The position numbers and the translations under genes were made by a program. Of a DNA stretch of 49,840 nt, positions 8,677-16,479 are shown piece after piece. Location of the stretch: NCBI GenBank assembly GCA_937997485.1, contig CALKTH010000043.1, positions 1 through 49,840 of the forward strand, written 5' to 3'. Positions within the stretch are counted from its first letter, which is position 1, and every line of letters starts with the position of its first letter. This DNA is from an uncultured Acidimicrobiales bacterium (lineage in GTDB: Bacteria > Actinomycetota > Acidimicrobiia > Acidimicrobiales > SZUA-35). The notes beneath the pieces were generated by a model. It had not been told where the DNA came from. It saw nothing but the letters and a program-made list of their open reading frames with translations, and did not search any database.

Positions 8677-10668
8677 CTAACTCCAGCCGGTTCCCGACCA
8701 GCCGCTACCGGACCAACCAGCACCAGACCAACCGCTGCCGCTCCAGCCATTGCCGGACCAACCAGCACCAGACCAACCACTGCCGCTCCACCCGGCGCCG
8801 CTCCAGCCGCTGCCGGACCAGCCTGCACCTGACCAGCCTGCACCGGACCATCCACTGCCGGACCAGCCGTTGCCAGCCCAGCCGCCCTTCTCGGTGCCGA
8901 ACCCTGCAGGAACTGGGGCACGTTCGAAGTATTGACCTGCGAACCAGGGGTAGCCGTGCACTCGGAGCGACCAGATCGCACGGTTGAGGCTCAGACGACC
9001 GCTGCCGTCCTTGTCTCGCCCAGGGGCGACGTTGCGAGCGTTGTCGGTCAGGAGAGCCTTGATCTCATCGGGCGTAAGCGTCTGGTCGTGCTCGAGAAGC
9101 AGGGCGATCGATCCAGCGAGCACGGCGGAGGCTTGCGAGGTACCCGAGGCGACGGCGAAACGCTCGCCAATTCGTGAGTTCGGGTAGTGCGAGTCGGCGT
9201 ACGAACCCGGCACTCGGAGGCTGACGATCGAGCGACCGGGGGCGGCGATGTCGGGATCGCGACGCCCGTTGCCGTTGCTCGACCACTGGGCAATGCGATC
9301 GTCGCCGAAGTCGGTCGGTGAACCGTGATCGGTGCCAGCCGTCGCCATGACAAACGGGTCGACGGCGGGGTTGTCCAGACCGTAGTTGTCGTTGCCTCGG
9401 TTGCCGCCAGCGACGACGACCACGATCCCGTTCGCCCAAGCCTCCTCGACTGCAGCCGAGATCGGATCCGACAGGTACTCAGGGCCCTCGTAGCCGAAGG
9501 CCAGGGTGAGCACTCGGATGTTCATGCCGTTGGCGTCCTTGTTCAGGATGGCCCACTCAATGGCGGCGACGATCTGAGGAATGGTCGTCACTCCCTTGGC
9601 GTCGGCGACCTTCAAGTTCACGAGGCGAGCGTCAGGAGCGATGCCGGTGAAGTGGGGTGAGCTGCCATCGGCGTTGGTGCCATCGTTACCGGCCAAGATG
9701 CCAGCGAGGTGGGTGCCGTGACCGTAGAGGTCGAGGTGCGCCAGGTTCGGATTCGCTCCATCGGTGGAGAGATCCGGGCCGTTGATGATCTTGCCTTCGC
9801 CGTCCAAGCCCTGAACGGGCGTGATGCCGGAGTCGATGATGGCGATGTCGATGCCCTGTCCACTCAACCGGCGGCGGGGGCCACGACGGTCTATGGCGTA
9901 GCGCAGGTTCGGCGCCCACCCGTTCAGCTCGGTGATCCAGCTTTGGCGCTCGTCGGTCACGGTGGTGATCGCAGCCACGGCACCGTTCAATGCATCGTCT
10001 GCTTCAAGCAGCTCGACGAGCTGTGCGTTCGTGGCGTTCGCCGTTGCCGCTTCAATCACGTTCTCGGTCGCGGTCAGCGCTTCGTTCAAATCTTGGTTGG
10101 CCCGCTCGATGGCCCACTCGTTGGGCTCGCCCGGGGCGTTGATGATCGCCTCAGCTTCGTCGATGGCGACCTGTGCGTTGTCGAGGGCATCAATCAACGC
10201 ACGATTCTCAGCGGAGGTGACGTCAAGGAGAATGTCGGGGTGGGCGGGAGCCTGTGGAGTTTCGAAGTACCAGTCAGCGTCAGACCAGTCGTTCGCGACG
10301 TAGCTGGTTTCCCACGAGTTGATCGGATTCGGGATGGCGAGCACCTCCTCGAGGGAGTCCGTGGCGTCGGTCAGCTCCTCGGTCGCCTCGTCGAGGATCT
10401 CAACAACCTCGGCTTCGAGCACCTCAGGGGCAACTTCGAACCCCTCGAGCAGACCCGAGTCGATCACGACGGTCGAGGCGTCTTCCCACTCGGACTCGAG
10501 AAGAGAAACAACCGGCGTCTCCGCCTGCATGCCAACGGGCGAGAGGGTCCCGGCGGCAAGAGCAGCGAGGCTGATCCACGTCACGCCCAGCGCTCGTTTC
10601 CCGAGGCCGTTCTTCTTGGTTGTTCCAGTGCTGCCCGTGGGCATTCCGCCGTCCATGACCACTTGCAT
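8677..10668 (-). CDS. Secreted subtilisin-like (S8) protease with GWSGx-repeat tail
   Basis: A 663-residue protein. A signal-like hydrophobic segment lies at about residues 23-48. An acidic and helical region that may act as a propeptide spans about 60-260. The S8 catalytic domain follows, with Asp279 in IAIIDSGI, His317 in GHGTH, and Ser511 in SGTSQAS. The last 70 residues are a near-perfect repeat of GWSGx (x = S, A, N or T), with 14 tryptophans and no other structure. The active site is complete, so it should cleave proteins outside the cell. The tail has no Cys, LPXTG or membrane helix. The start is uncertain because ATG codons at residues 1, 5 and 9 are all possible and none has a strong ribosome site. 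Confidence 0.9.
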   Translation of the reverse strand: MQVVMDGGMPTGSTGTTKKNGLGKRALGVTWISLAALAAGTLSPVGMQAETPVVSLLESEWEDASTVVIDSGLLEGFEVAPEVLEAEVVEILDEATEELTDATDSLEEVLAIPNPINSWETSYVANDWSDADWYFETPQAPAHPDILLDVTSAENRALIDALDNAQVAIDEAEAIINAPGEPNEWAIERANQDLNEALTATENVIEAATANATNAQLVELLEADDALNGAVAAITTVTDERQSWITELNGWAPNLRYAIDRRGPRRRLSGQGIDIAIIDSGITPVQGLDGEGKIINGPDLSTDGANPNLAHLDLYGHGTHLAGILAGNDGTNADGSSPHFTGIAPDARLVNLKVADAKGVTTIPQIVAAIEWAILNKDANGMNIRVLTLAFGYEGPEYLSDPISAAVEEAWANGIVVVVAGGNRGNDNYGLDNPAVDPFVMATAGTDHGSPTDFGDDRIAQWSSNGNGRRDPDIAAPGRSIVSLRVPGSYADSHYPNSRIGERFAVASGTSQASAVLAGSIALLLEHDQTLTPDEIKALLTDNARNVAPGRDKDGSGRLSLNRAIWSLRVHGYPWFAGQYFERAPVPAGFGTEKGGWAGNGWSGSGWSGAGWSGAGWSGSGWSGAGWSGSGWSGAGWSGNGWSGSGWSGAGWSGSGWSGTGWS
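8680..8886 (-). repeat. 15-bp tandem repeat encoding GWSGx pentapeptides
   Basis: About 13 and a half copies of a 15-bp unit (reverse-strand sense GGxTGGTCCGGxxxx with synonymous variation) form the 3' end of the subtilisin gene. Each unit encodes Gly-Trp-Ser-Gly-x. The fifth residue alternates mainly between Ser and Ala. Confidence 0.92.
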
Positions 10669-10676
10669 CGATGCAA
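10663..10676. promoter_or_regulatory. Perfect 14-bp palindrome over the subtilisin start codon
   Basis: TTGCATCGATGCAA is its own reverse complement and covers the first ATG of the protease gene. It could be an operator, or chance; no second copy was seen. Confidence 0.3.
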
Positions 10677-10776
10677 TTGCGTCAGAACTGTCTAGGTGAA
10701 TCCGCCCGGTTAGATCGGCCGGACTACGTCGAAGCGGGTGAGGACACCCAGGCCGACGTCGCGAACGAGGCGAACC

Positions 10777-11223
10777 TCAGCGTTGATTGGCGAAAAAGTC
10801 CGTCAACAGCCCCGCGCACTCCTCCGCTCGGACCCCAGCCGTGAGCTCGATGCGGTGGTTGAGCCGGGGGTCATCGCAGATGTTGTAGAGGCTGAGGCAC
10901 GCACCGGCCTTCATGTCGGCGGCTCCGTAAACGATGCGTTCCAGTCGGCTATTCACACCCGCTCCGCCACACATCAGACACGGTTCGAGCGTGACGGCGA
11001 GCGTGCAGTCCTCGAGACGCCACTCCCCCACAACCTTCGCTGCATCTCGCAGGGCCAACACTTCGGCGTGAGCAGTCGGATCGCCGGTCAGTTCACGCTC
11101 GTTGTGGCGCGACGCAATGATCTCACCGTTGCGAACAACGACCGCCCCGATTGGCACATCGTCGTGCGCGAGCGCCTTGCCAGCTTCTTCGATGGCCAGG
11201 CCGATGAGTTCCTCGTCCGTCAT
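10777..11223 (-). CDS. tadA: tRNA-specific adenosine deaminase
   Basis: A 148-residue zinc deaminase. His52 and the proton-shuttling Glu54 lie in TAHAEV, and Cys82 and Cys85 in LEPCLMC, with the downstream VYGAADMKAGAC and LNHRIELTAG segments typical of TadA. TadA converts adenosine 34 to inosine in tRNA-Arg(ACG). The ATG was chosen because homologous sequence begins there (MTDEELIGLAIEEA); the open frame extends 41 codons further but those residues overlap the DUF1707 gene. It is a single-copy housekeeping gene in most bacteria. Confidence 0.92.
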   Translation of the reverse strand: MTDEELIGLAIEEAGKALAHDDVPIGAVVVRNGEIIASRHNERELTGDPTAHAEVLALRDAAKVVGEWRLEDCTLAVTLEPCLMCGGAGVNSRLERIVYGAADMKAGACLSLYNICDDPRLNHRIELTAGVRAEECAGLLTDFFANQR

Positions 11224-11273
11224 GCACGCATCATGCCGCCAATCGCCGAGGGGCGCCGAATGCCCGGCCTCTG

Positions 11274-11669
11274 TCACTCGTCCTGCGAGTCCGGCCGCCC
11301 AAAGGCGCCGAGGGCGGCGGCAACCGTCATTGCCATGATCGGCCACACGGGCCAGAAGTAACCACGGCTCGTGATCGCCCAGATCACGACGAGCATGGCC
11401 GAGAGCACAATGGGGATGCGATACGTCTCGAAGAACGGACCGGCTCGGCGGGCGACGGCAGGGGTGGGCGCGGCCAAGGGCTGTATCGCTGGCAGGTCGG
11501 CCGTCAACGGCACGAGATCGCCTGCTGTCTTCGCCTCGGCGACGAGGGTGACTCGCTCTTCGAACTCGCCAAGCGTGAGCCGTCCTTGGCCGAAGTGCTC
11601 CCTCAGCTGATCGATGACTCGGTTCCGGTCGGCGTCGGCGATCCGGATTTCCGGAAGCGAATCATCCAT
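11274..11669 (-). CDS. DUF1707 SHOCT-like domain protein with 2TM tail
   Basis: About 131 residues. Residues 5-55 are a DUF1707 domain (RIADADRNRVIDQLREHF, then GRLTLGEFEERV). The C-terminal region has two hydrophobic helices (IPIVLSAMLVVIWAI and PIMAMTVAAALGAFG) and a charged end. The start was set at the ATG with TAGAGT seven bases upstream; an ATG two codons earlier is also in frame. It is paralogous to the protein at about 4.7 kb. It lies 50 bases upstream of tadA and may be co-transcribed with it. Confidence 0.83.
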   Translation of the reverse strand: MDDSLPEIRIADADRNRVIDQLREHFGQGRLTLGEFEERVTLVAEAKTAGDLVPLTADLPAIQPLAAPTPAVARRAGPFFETYRIPIVLSAMLVVIWAITSRGYFWPVWPIMAMTVAAALGAFGRPDSQDE

Positions 11670-11676
11670 ACACATG

Positions 11677-11682
11677 ACTCTA
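11677..11682 (-). promoter_or_regulatory. -10 hexamer TAGAGT of a leaderless promoter
   Basis: TAGAGT ends seven bases before the ATG GAT GAT start of the second DUF1707 gene, and no Shine-Dalgarno sequence is present. Confidence 0.5.
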
Positions 11683-11731
11683 GATCGTTCGACCCTGGCG
11701 CTCCCTGTTCAGTCAGCGGGCCGAAAAGCCG

Positions 11732-11761
11732 GTGTGCCCGCCGATTGCTCGGCGGGCACAC
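11732..11761 (-). terminator. 13-bp hairpin terminator downstream of tRNA-Ser(GGA)
   Basis: A perfect 13-bp stem (GTGTGCCCGCCGA and its complement) closes a TTGC loop. On the reverse strand it follows the tRNA gene by only a few bases and is followed by a short T-rich stretch (CTTTTC). Confidence 0.75.
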
Positions 11762-11766
11762 GTTGT

Positions 11767-11854
11767 TGGCGGAGGCGGTGGGATTCGAACCCACGGAAGC
11801 TCTCACTTCACACGCTTTCCAAGCGTGCCGATTCGGCCGCTCTCGCACGCCTCC
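11767..11854 (-). tRNA. tRNA-Ser (GGA anticodon)
   Basis: On the reverse strand GGAGGCG pairs with CGCCTCC, followed by discriminator G and an encoded CCA. The anticodon loop TTGGAAA gives GGA, which reads UCC and UCU. The T arm has GGTTCGAATCC, and the long variable arm (GTGAGAGCTTCC) fits serine. Confidence 0.95.
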
Positions 11855-11895
11855 ATATGTATTCGACCCGCGAGTCAACTCCCGGATCGGTTCGA

Positions 11896-11901
11896 TAGGG
11901 T
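11896..11901 (+). promoter_or_regulatory. -10 hexamer TAGGGT for the SRP RNA
   Basis: TAGGGT lies about ten bases before the first paired base of the SRP RNA, at the right distance for transcription starting at about 11908. It sits inside a small inverted repeat TCGATA-GGG-TATCGA. Confidence 0.45.
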
Positions 11902-11911
11902 ATCGAGCGTT

Positions 11912-12047
11912 CGCCTGCTTTGGCAGGTGACGGTCGGACCCTGTGCGACTGAAGCCCGTGAACCGAGTCAGGGCCGGAAGGCAGCAGCTCTCAGCGGAAA
12001 CTTCGGTGCGCCGCAGATCGTCTGGCCGTCACTTGCGAGAGCAGGCG
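11912..12047 (+). ncRNA. ffs: Signal recognition particle RNA, small bacterial (4.5S) type
   Basis: The universally conserved Ffh-binding tip is present around GTCAGGGCCGGAAGGCAGCA with the GGAA tetraloop, and the partner strand follows. Outward from it, AGGTGACGGTCGGAC pairs with GTCTGGCCGTCACTT over 15 base pairs including wobbles, and CGCCTGC at the 5' end pairs with GCAGGCG at the 3' end. A TTTCGCTTT stretch follows, as for an intrinsic terminator. The RNA forms the SRP with Ffh for co-translational membrane targeting. The location upstream of dnaX is common in actinobacteria. The ends are inferred from pairing. Confidence 0.9.
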
Positions 12048-12138
12048 TTTCGCTTTCTCGCTCGCCACCACAGGCCCTGCCGGACCATCGGCCTCGTGCC
12101 TCGCAGCACCTCGGACCCACCTCACCGGGAGTATCTGC

Positions 12139-13071
12139 ATGCACTCGAGCGTCGATCACTCGATCGTCGTCGCCGCCCAGGCATCCCACGGCGCCATCAG
12201 TCGTCGCCAGCTTCGCGACCTCGGCCTCAGCGAGGCCCAAATCAAGTCCCGCATCGGAGGCCTACTGCGGCGATACGTGCGGGGTGTCTACATCGTCGGC
12301 CACATGGACAAGTTTGCGGTCGCCGCTGCGGCCCTGCTCGCACTCTCGGAGTTAGCAGCCGTGTGTTTGTGGACAGCTGCCGGCCTGCACCAGATGCCAG
12401 TCGCTCGAAGCGCAACGATCCACCTGCTGGCGCCGCACGGCCGGAAGCGGGCCCTGCCAGGGGCTCGAGTTCATCAAACTCGCCAGCTCGGCCCCGAGGA
12501 CGTGACCGTCATTCGAGGGTTGCGATGCACAACCGCAGCACGAACGATCTGCGACCTGGCCGCGCACCTATCGACCACACGGCTTCAAAATCTCATCGAG
12601 TGGACGGTGACTGAGGGCCGAATGTCTGTCGAAGAGTTCCAGGCGTGCGCCGCGGGGTTCATTCGCAAGGGCCGGGCTGGAAGCGGAGCCCTCCGCACCC
12701 TCAACTTCGAGCTCTTCGACGACGAGCCCTATCCGATTTCGAAGCTCGAGAGGCTGGCAAAGGCGCTCTTTAAGAGCGAAGAGCTTCTGGCTGGCTTCGT
12801 GATGCAGTTCCGACCGCCGTGGTACGACGGACTTCGAGGCGCCGTCGACTTCGCTTGGCCCGAGCTCCGGTTGATCGTCGAGGTAGACGGGCGCCGCTGG
12901 CACGCCCGCAATCTCGAGCGCGAGGACGACAACCGGAGGGATCGCAGAGCAGCTGGCCACGGGTGGCTCGTCGTTCGCATTACCTGGCAGGAGCTCACGC
13001 GTCGTCCAGGGTCGGTGCTGCTCGACCTGCTCGAGATCGTTCGTGTGCGCCAGCCCGAAACAGCGGCCTAG
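12139..13071 (+). CDS. DUF559-type protein: AbiEi-like winged-helix N-terminus, Vsr/PD-(D/E)XK-like C-terminus
   Basis: A 310-residue protein of a kind common and multi-copy in actinobacteria. The N-terminal 55 residues (ISRRQLRDLGLSEAQIKSRI, then YVRGVYIVG) match the winged-helix AbiEi antitoxin N-terminal domain. The C-terminal 100 residues are a DUF559 endonuclease-like fold: DFAWPELRLIVEVDGRRWH carries the D-x(n)-E-x-D pattern, followed by DNRRDRRAAGHGW and VVRITWQEL. Members are sometimes linked to defence or toxin-antitoxin systems but their role is not settled. A GGGAG ribosome site precedes the ATG. The gene sits between the SRP RNA and dnaX with its own terminator, so it looks like a separate unit placed in a conserved neighbourhood. 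I see no AbiEii-type toxin gene next to it. Confidence 0.8.
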   Translation: MHSSVDHSIVVAAQASHGAISRRQLRDLGLSEAQIKSRIGGLLRRYVRGVYIVGHMDKFAVAAAALLALSELAAVCLWTAAGLHQMPVARSATIHLLAPHGRKRALPGARVHQTRQLGPEDVTVIRGLRCTTAARTICDLAAHLSTTRLQNLIEWTVTEGRMSVEEFQACAAGFIRKGRAGSGALRTLNFELFDDEPYPISKLERLAKALFKSEELLAGFVMQFRPPWYDGLRGAVDFAWPELRLIVEVDGRRWHARNLEREDDNRRDRRAAGHGWLVVRITWQELTRRPGSVLLDLLEIVRVRQPETAA

Positions 13072-13133
13072 ATGTGCCTCAATCGCTCCAGCGCCTACCT
13101 GGAGTCGCACAAGGCGAAAAACCGCCGCTGCCG

Positions 13134-13154
13134 GCTCCAGAAATGCTCTGGAGC
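13134..13154 (+). terminator. Hairpin after the DUF559 gene
   Basis: GCTCCAGA and TCTGGAGC pair perfectly around AATGC. A second, weaker hairpin with the same CTCCAG/CTGGAG arms lies just upstream at about 13086-13104. Together they separate the DUF559 gene from dnaX. Confidence 0.5.
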
Positions 13155-13239
13155 GAAAACGGAATCCGCGGGCGAACGTGGAAGCGGCCACTCGGGATGG
13201 AAGCGTGGGGAAGGCCGGGTGGGGGTGGAGGGTGAGCGG

Positions 13240-13245
13240 TAGGAT
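13240..13245 (+). promoter_or_regulatory. -10 hexamer TAGGAT of a leaderless dnaX promoter
   Basis: TAGGAT stands exactly six bases before the GTG start of dnaX. The AGGA within it could also be read as a weak ribosome site. Confidence 0.55.
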
Positions 13246-13251
13246 CGGCCG

Positions 13252-15294
13252 GTGGCCACGCAGAGTCTCTACCGCCGCTACCGATCACGGAACTTCGCCG
13301 AGATCCGTGGCCAGGAACACGTCACCAACGCCTTGCGCTCGGCAGTTGCCGAGAACCGCTGGAGCCACGCGTACCTGTTCAGCGGACCCCGCGGTACAGG
13401 CAAGACGAGTACGGCCCGAGTGCTGGCCAAGGCACTCAACTGCGAGAACCTCCAAAACGGCGAGCCGTGCGCCGAATGCAAGAGCTGCCTCGACATCGAG
13501 CAGGGAAAGTCCTTCGACCTCCATGAGCTCGACGCGGCGAGCAACAACAAGGTCGATGACGTCCGAGACCTGATCGCCAAAGTCGCCCTCGGCTCCCCCG
13601 GGCGCACCAAGGTCTACATCCTCGATGAGGTCCACATGCTCTCGGCTGGCGCTGAGAACGCGCTGCTGAAAACCCTGGAGGAACCGCCCGACCATGTGGT
13701 GTTCGTGCTGGCCACGACCGAGCCCCACAAGGTTGTCGAGACCATTCGCAGCCGCACCCAGCACCACCACTTCAACCTGCTTCCCAGCGCCGACCTGCGA
13801 GACCACGTGAAGATGGTCATCGCCGACGCCGGGCTCGACGTCAACGACGACGGCATCGAGTACGCACTCCGCACCGGAGGCGGCTCCGCTCGAGACACGC
13901 TCTCCGCGCTGCAGCTCGTGGCATCCACCGGCGGGGTACCTGAGAGCTCAAACGTTGGGCGGGAAATCGCCACAGCAATCGGCGCCGCCGACCCGGGCGC
14001 AACCGTTGCCGCTGTGCAGACGGCCATCCGCACTGGCCGGGAACCCCGCACGATCGGTGAGGCCGTCCTCACCTCCCTCCGCCACGCCTTCCTCTCCTCC
14101 ATGGGTGCGTCGATGGACGAGCTCAGCGAAGACGCCCAGAACGAGGCGGCCGAACTCTCCGCCGCCCTCGGGCCAGCCACGATCACGCGGTCGCTCGAAG
14201 CCCTTGGCCAGGCCCTGGTGGAGATGCGCCAGGCGCCCGACCCTCGAGTGCCGCTCGAGGTCACGCTCCTGCGCTTGGCTCGGCGAGACGGCAACGACAC
14301 TGCCGCCCTCATCCAGCGCATCGAGAGCCTCGAACAAACGGTGGCCGCACTGCAGGCGGGCGAGACTCCAATGGCAGCATCCGCCGCGGCACCGCAGCAG
14401 ACGCCCTCGCCCACACCCGCGCCAGCGCCGCAGCAGCAACCGGCGGCTGCTCCACAGGAACAGGCGCCGCAAGCGCCCGCCGCCCAAGCCCCGACACCTC
14501 CCACTCCGGCCCCACAGACTCCGGCCCCGCACGCAGCAGCACCGGCTCCTGCCCCACAAGCTCAGGCACCACAAGCTCCGACAACCCCGGCGCCAGCGCC
14601 CCAAGCTGCTGCAGCACCGGCGCCTGCCCCACAGGCTCCGGCACCCCACGCACCAGCACCCCGCCGAGCGCCTGCACCCCCGCGGGCCAACGAACAGCCC
14701 TCGCCGCAACCACCGGCTCAGCAGCCTGCACAACAGCCGCCTGCACAACAGCCGCCTGCACAGACCGAGTCCGCTCCGCAGGCTCCGGCCGCCACCGGCG
14801 GGGCCACCATCACCTTGGCTCAGCTCACCGCCGCCTTCGACAGCAACCTTCTCGACAACGTGCCCCAGCGAGTCCGCAGCCGGTTCCGCGTCTGCCACTT
14901 CACTGCCGTCGACGCGAACGTGGCCACCATCGCAGTCCCGAACGCGGCCTACGTCGACCGCGTTCGCGAAGTGAAGGCCGACGTCGAGGCAGCGATCGCG
15001 CAGCAGCTCGGCGCGAACCTCACCATTGAGGTCGTTGTTGGCGAGGGTGCCCCTCCTTCCAACCCGCCTCCTGGCCAACCGGCGCCGGCCCCCATTCAGG
15101 CCGGACAGCCCCAATCCGCGCCACCGCAACAGGCAGCGCCAGCGCCGACACCGGCTCAGACTGCTGAGGCAGAAGCGGCGGAAGTCGGCGACATCAGCGA
15201 ACTGGCCGATGCCAACGACATCGCCGCCAGCAGCGTCGATCGCATCCAAGCGCATTTCCCTGGAGCCACCGTGGTTCCCCCACCCAACAGTTGA
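13252..15294 (+). CDS. dnaX: DNA polymerase III subunits gamma/tau
   Basis: A 680-residue clamp-loader ATPase. The N-terminal AAA+ domain has the Walker A loop GPRGTGKTS, four zinc-binding cysteines around CENLQNGEPCAECKSC, the DEXX box ILDEVHML and the sensor-1 region VFVLATTEPHK. Residues of about 370-520 are a long, low-complexity Ala/Pro/Gln linker with many PAPQ units, then a folded C-terminal segment (ITLAQLTAAFDSNLLDNVP onward) and a second Pro/Gln-rich stretch. I saw no A-run slippery site inside the linker, so production of a short gamma form by frameshifting is not supported. The start is GTG with a TAGGAT hexamer just upstream. ybaB and recR follow, forming the classic dnaX-ybaB-recR cluster. 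Confidence 0.95.
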   Translation: MATQSLYRRYRSRNFAEIRGQEHVTNALRSAVAENRWSHAYLFSGPRGTGKTSTARVLAKALNCENLQNGEPCAECKSCLDIEQGKSFDLHELDAASNNKVDDVRDLIAKVALGSPGRTKVYILDEVHMLSAGAENALLKTLEEPPDHVVFVLATTEPHKVVETIRSRTQHHHFNLLPSADLRDHVKMVIADAGLDVNDDGIEYALRTGGGSARDTLSALQLVASTGGVPESSNVGREIATAIGAADPGATVAAVQTAIRTGREPRTIGEAVLTSLRHAFLSSMGASMDELSEDAQNEAAELSAALGPATITRSLEALGQALVEMRQAPDPRVPLEVTLLRLARRDGNDTAALIQRIESLEQTVAALQAGETPMAASAAAPQQTPSPTPAPAPQQQPAAAPQEQAPQAPAAQAPTPPTPAPQTPAPHAAAPAPAPQAQAPQAPTTPAPAPQAAAAPAPAPQAPAPHAPAPRRAPAPPRANEQPSPQPPAQQPAQQPPAQQPPAQTESAPQAPAATGGATITLAQLTAAFDSNLLDNVPQRVRSRFRVCHFTAVDANVATIAVPNAAYVDRVREVKADVEAAIAQQLGANLTIEVVVGEGAPPSNPPPGQPAPAPIQAGQPQSAPPQQAAPAPTPAQTAEAEAAEVGDISELADANDIAASSVDRIQAHFPGATVVPPPNS

Positions 15295-15303
15295 GGTACA
15301 CAC

Positions 15304-15645
15304 ATGTCCGATGATGGTGGTTTCGATCTCGGAGGTCTGCTGCAGCAGGCCCAAGCCATGCAGGAACAACTCGCCGCAGCTCAGGAAGAGCAGGCCAACA
15401 CGATCGTGACCGGCACGGCCGGTGGCGGCAAGGTCTCGATCCAGATGACTGGTGCCGGGAGCTTCAATTCGGTGAGCATCGCTCCCGACGTCGTGGACCC
15501 GTCCGACGTCGAGATGATCGAAGACCTTGTGCTTGCCGCCCTCCGAGACGCAGCCGCGCAAGTCATGGAGATGCAGCAGAGCGCGATGGGCGGGATGGAC
15601 ATGCCCGACATCGGCGGTCTCGGCGGACTCCTCGGCGGTTCGTGA
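15304..15645 (+). CDS. ybaB: YbaB/EbfC-family nucleoid-associated protein
   Basis: A 113-residue DNA-binding dimer protein. It shows the family pattern: [18 protein letters not shown] helix, [16 protein letters not shown] strand pair, then [22 protein letters not shown]. It ends in a Gly/Met-rich tail. It begins ten bases after the dnaX stop with a TGAGGT ribosome site, and is followed at once by recR. YbaB proteins bind DNA without strong sequence preference and help with recombination or chromosome structure. Confidence 0.93.
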   Translation: MSDDGGFDLGGLLQQAQAMQEQLAAAQEEQANTIVTGTAGGGKVSIQMTGAGSFNSVSIAPDVVDPSDVEMIEDLVLAALRDAAAQVMEMQQSAMGGMDMPDIGGLGGLLGGS

Positions 15646-15649
15646 CCGA

Positions 15650-16255
15650 GTGAGCTCGTACGCGAAACCCGTCGAGGTTCTCATCGACGAACTGGGACGC
15701 CTCCCCGGCGTCGGACCCAAATCGGCACAACGCATCGCCTTCCATCTCCTCAAGATGGATCGCATCGATGCGGTCCGCCTTGCCGATGCGGTCATCTCCC
15801 TGAAGGACAATGTGTCGTTCTGCGAGACGTGCTTCAACGTTGCCGAAGGCGACGAATGCCGAATCTGCATCGACCCGCAACGAGACCAACAGGTGCTCTG
15901 CGTCGTCGAAGAGCCCAAAGACATCGCAGCGATCGAGAAGACCGGCGCCTTCAACGGCCGCTACCACGTGCTTATGGGTGCCATCGATCCTCTCAACGGC
16001 GTAGGCCCCGAACAGCTCAAGATCAAGGAGCTCACCCTCCGAGTCGTCAGCAGCGACATCACCGAGGTGATTCTCTGCATGAACCCGAACCTCGAAGGCG
16101 AGACCACGGCGGCGTACATCGCCACAAAGGTGCTCGGTCCCTACGAAGTGAACGTCACTCGGCTGGCCTCCGGACTTCCCGTCGGCGGCGACCTGGAATA
16201 CGCCGATGAGCTCACGCTCGGTCGTGCACTCGAAGGCCGACAGTCACTGAGCTGA
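15650..16255 (+). CDS. recR: Recombination mediator protein RecR
   Basis: A 201-residue protein. It has the helix-hairpin-helix [19 protein letters not shown], the zinc finger with CETC and CRIC, and a Toprim domain ([33 protein letters not shown]) ending in [20 protein letters not shown]. With RecO and RecF it loads RecA onto gapped DNA. The start is GTG, five bases after the ybaB stop; the longer frame starting inside ybaB is not coding. It is the last gene of the dnaX operon and is followed by a strong hairpin. Confidence 0.95.
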   Translation: MSSYAKPVEVLIDELGRLPGVGPKSAQRIAFHLLKMDRIDAVRLADAVISLKDNVSFCETCFNVAEGDECRICIDPQRDQQVLCVVEEPKDIAAIEKTGAFNGRYHVLMGAIDPLNGVGPEQLKIKELTLRVVSSDITEVILCMNPNLEGETTAAYIATKVLGPYEVNVTRLASGLPVGGDLEYADELTLGRALEGRQSLS

Positions 16256-16275
16256 CACACAGAAGGACGAAAAGC

Positions 16276-16308
16276 GAACGAGCCGCCGGATGAACCGGCG
16301 GCTCGTTC
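16276..16308 (+). terminator. 14-bp hairpin terminator of the dnaX-ybaB-recR operon
   Basis: GAACGAGCCGCCGG and its perfect complement close an ATGAA loop, 20 bases after the recR stop, and TT follows. The rest of the recR-thiolase gap (to 16479) shows no gene. Confidence 0.8.
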
Positions 16309-16479
16309 TTCGGATTACCACGCTGCAGTGCCTCGATGACTGTGGCGCGGGCGGTATGGGTATCCAGCCACCGAAGCACCACAACGTGTTGCCGTTACGT
16401 TACAGCGAGGTTGGCCAGACGACAAGAGAAACTTCGACATTCTTGTCCAAGCATCGACAATGTCAGTCGAAGCGACACA

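Noticed and set aside
8655..8987. Forward frames with Cys/Arg/Thr- or Pro/Asp/Gln-rich repeats
   Set aside because: They are the reverse reading of the GWSGx repeat DNA, not a collagen-like or metallothionein-like protein.
9709..10695. A 328-residue forward frame opposite the subtilisin gene
   Set aside because: No motif or ribosome site, and the opposite strand holds a complete catalytic triad.
12139..13071. A complete AbiE-type toxin-antitoxin system
   Set aside because: Only an AbiEi-like N-terminal domain is seen. No nucleotidyltransferase toxin gene lies next to it.
13252..15294. Programmed frameshift producing the gamma subunit of DnaX
   Set aside because: I found no A-rich slippery heptamer with a following stem in the region where it would be needed.
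13948..15954. A 668-residue open frame on the reverse strand opposite dnaX, ybaB and recR
   Set aside because: It is the shadow of the GC-rich, low-complexity dnaX linker and reads as a Cys/Gly/Arg-rich sequence with no domain. The forward genes are certain.
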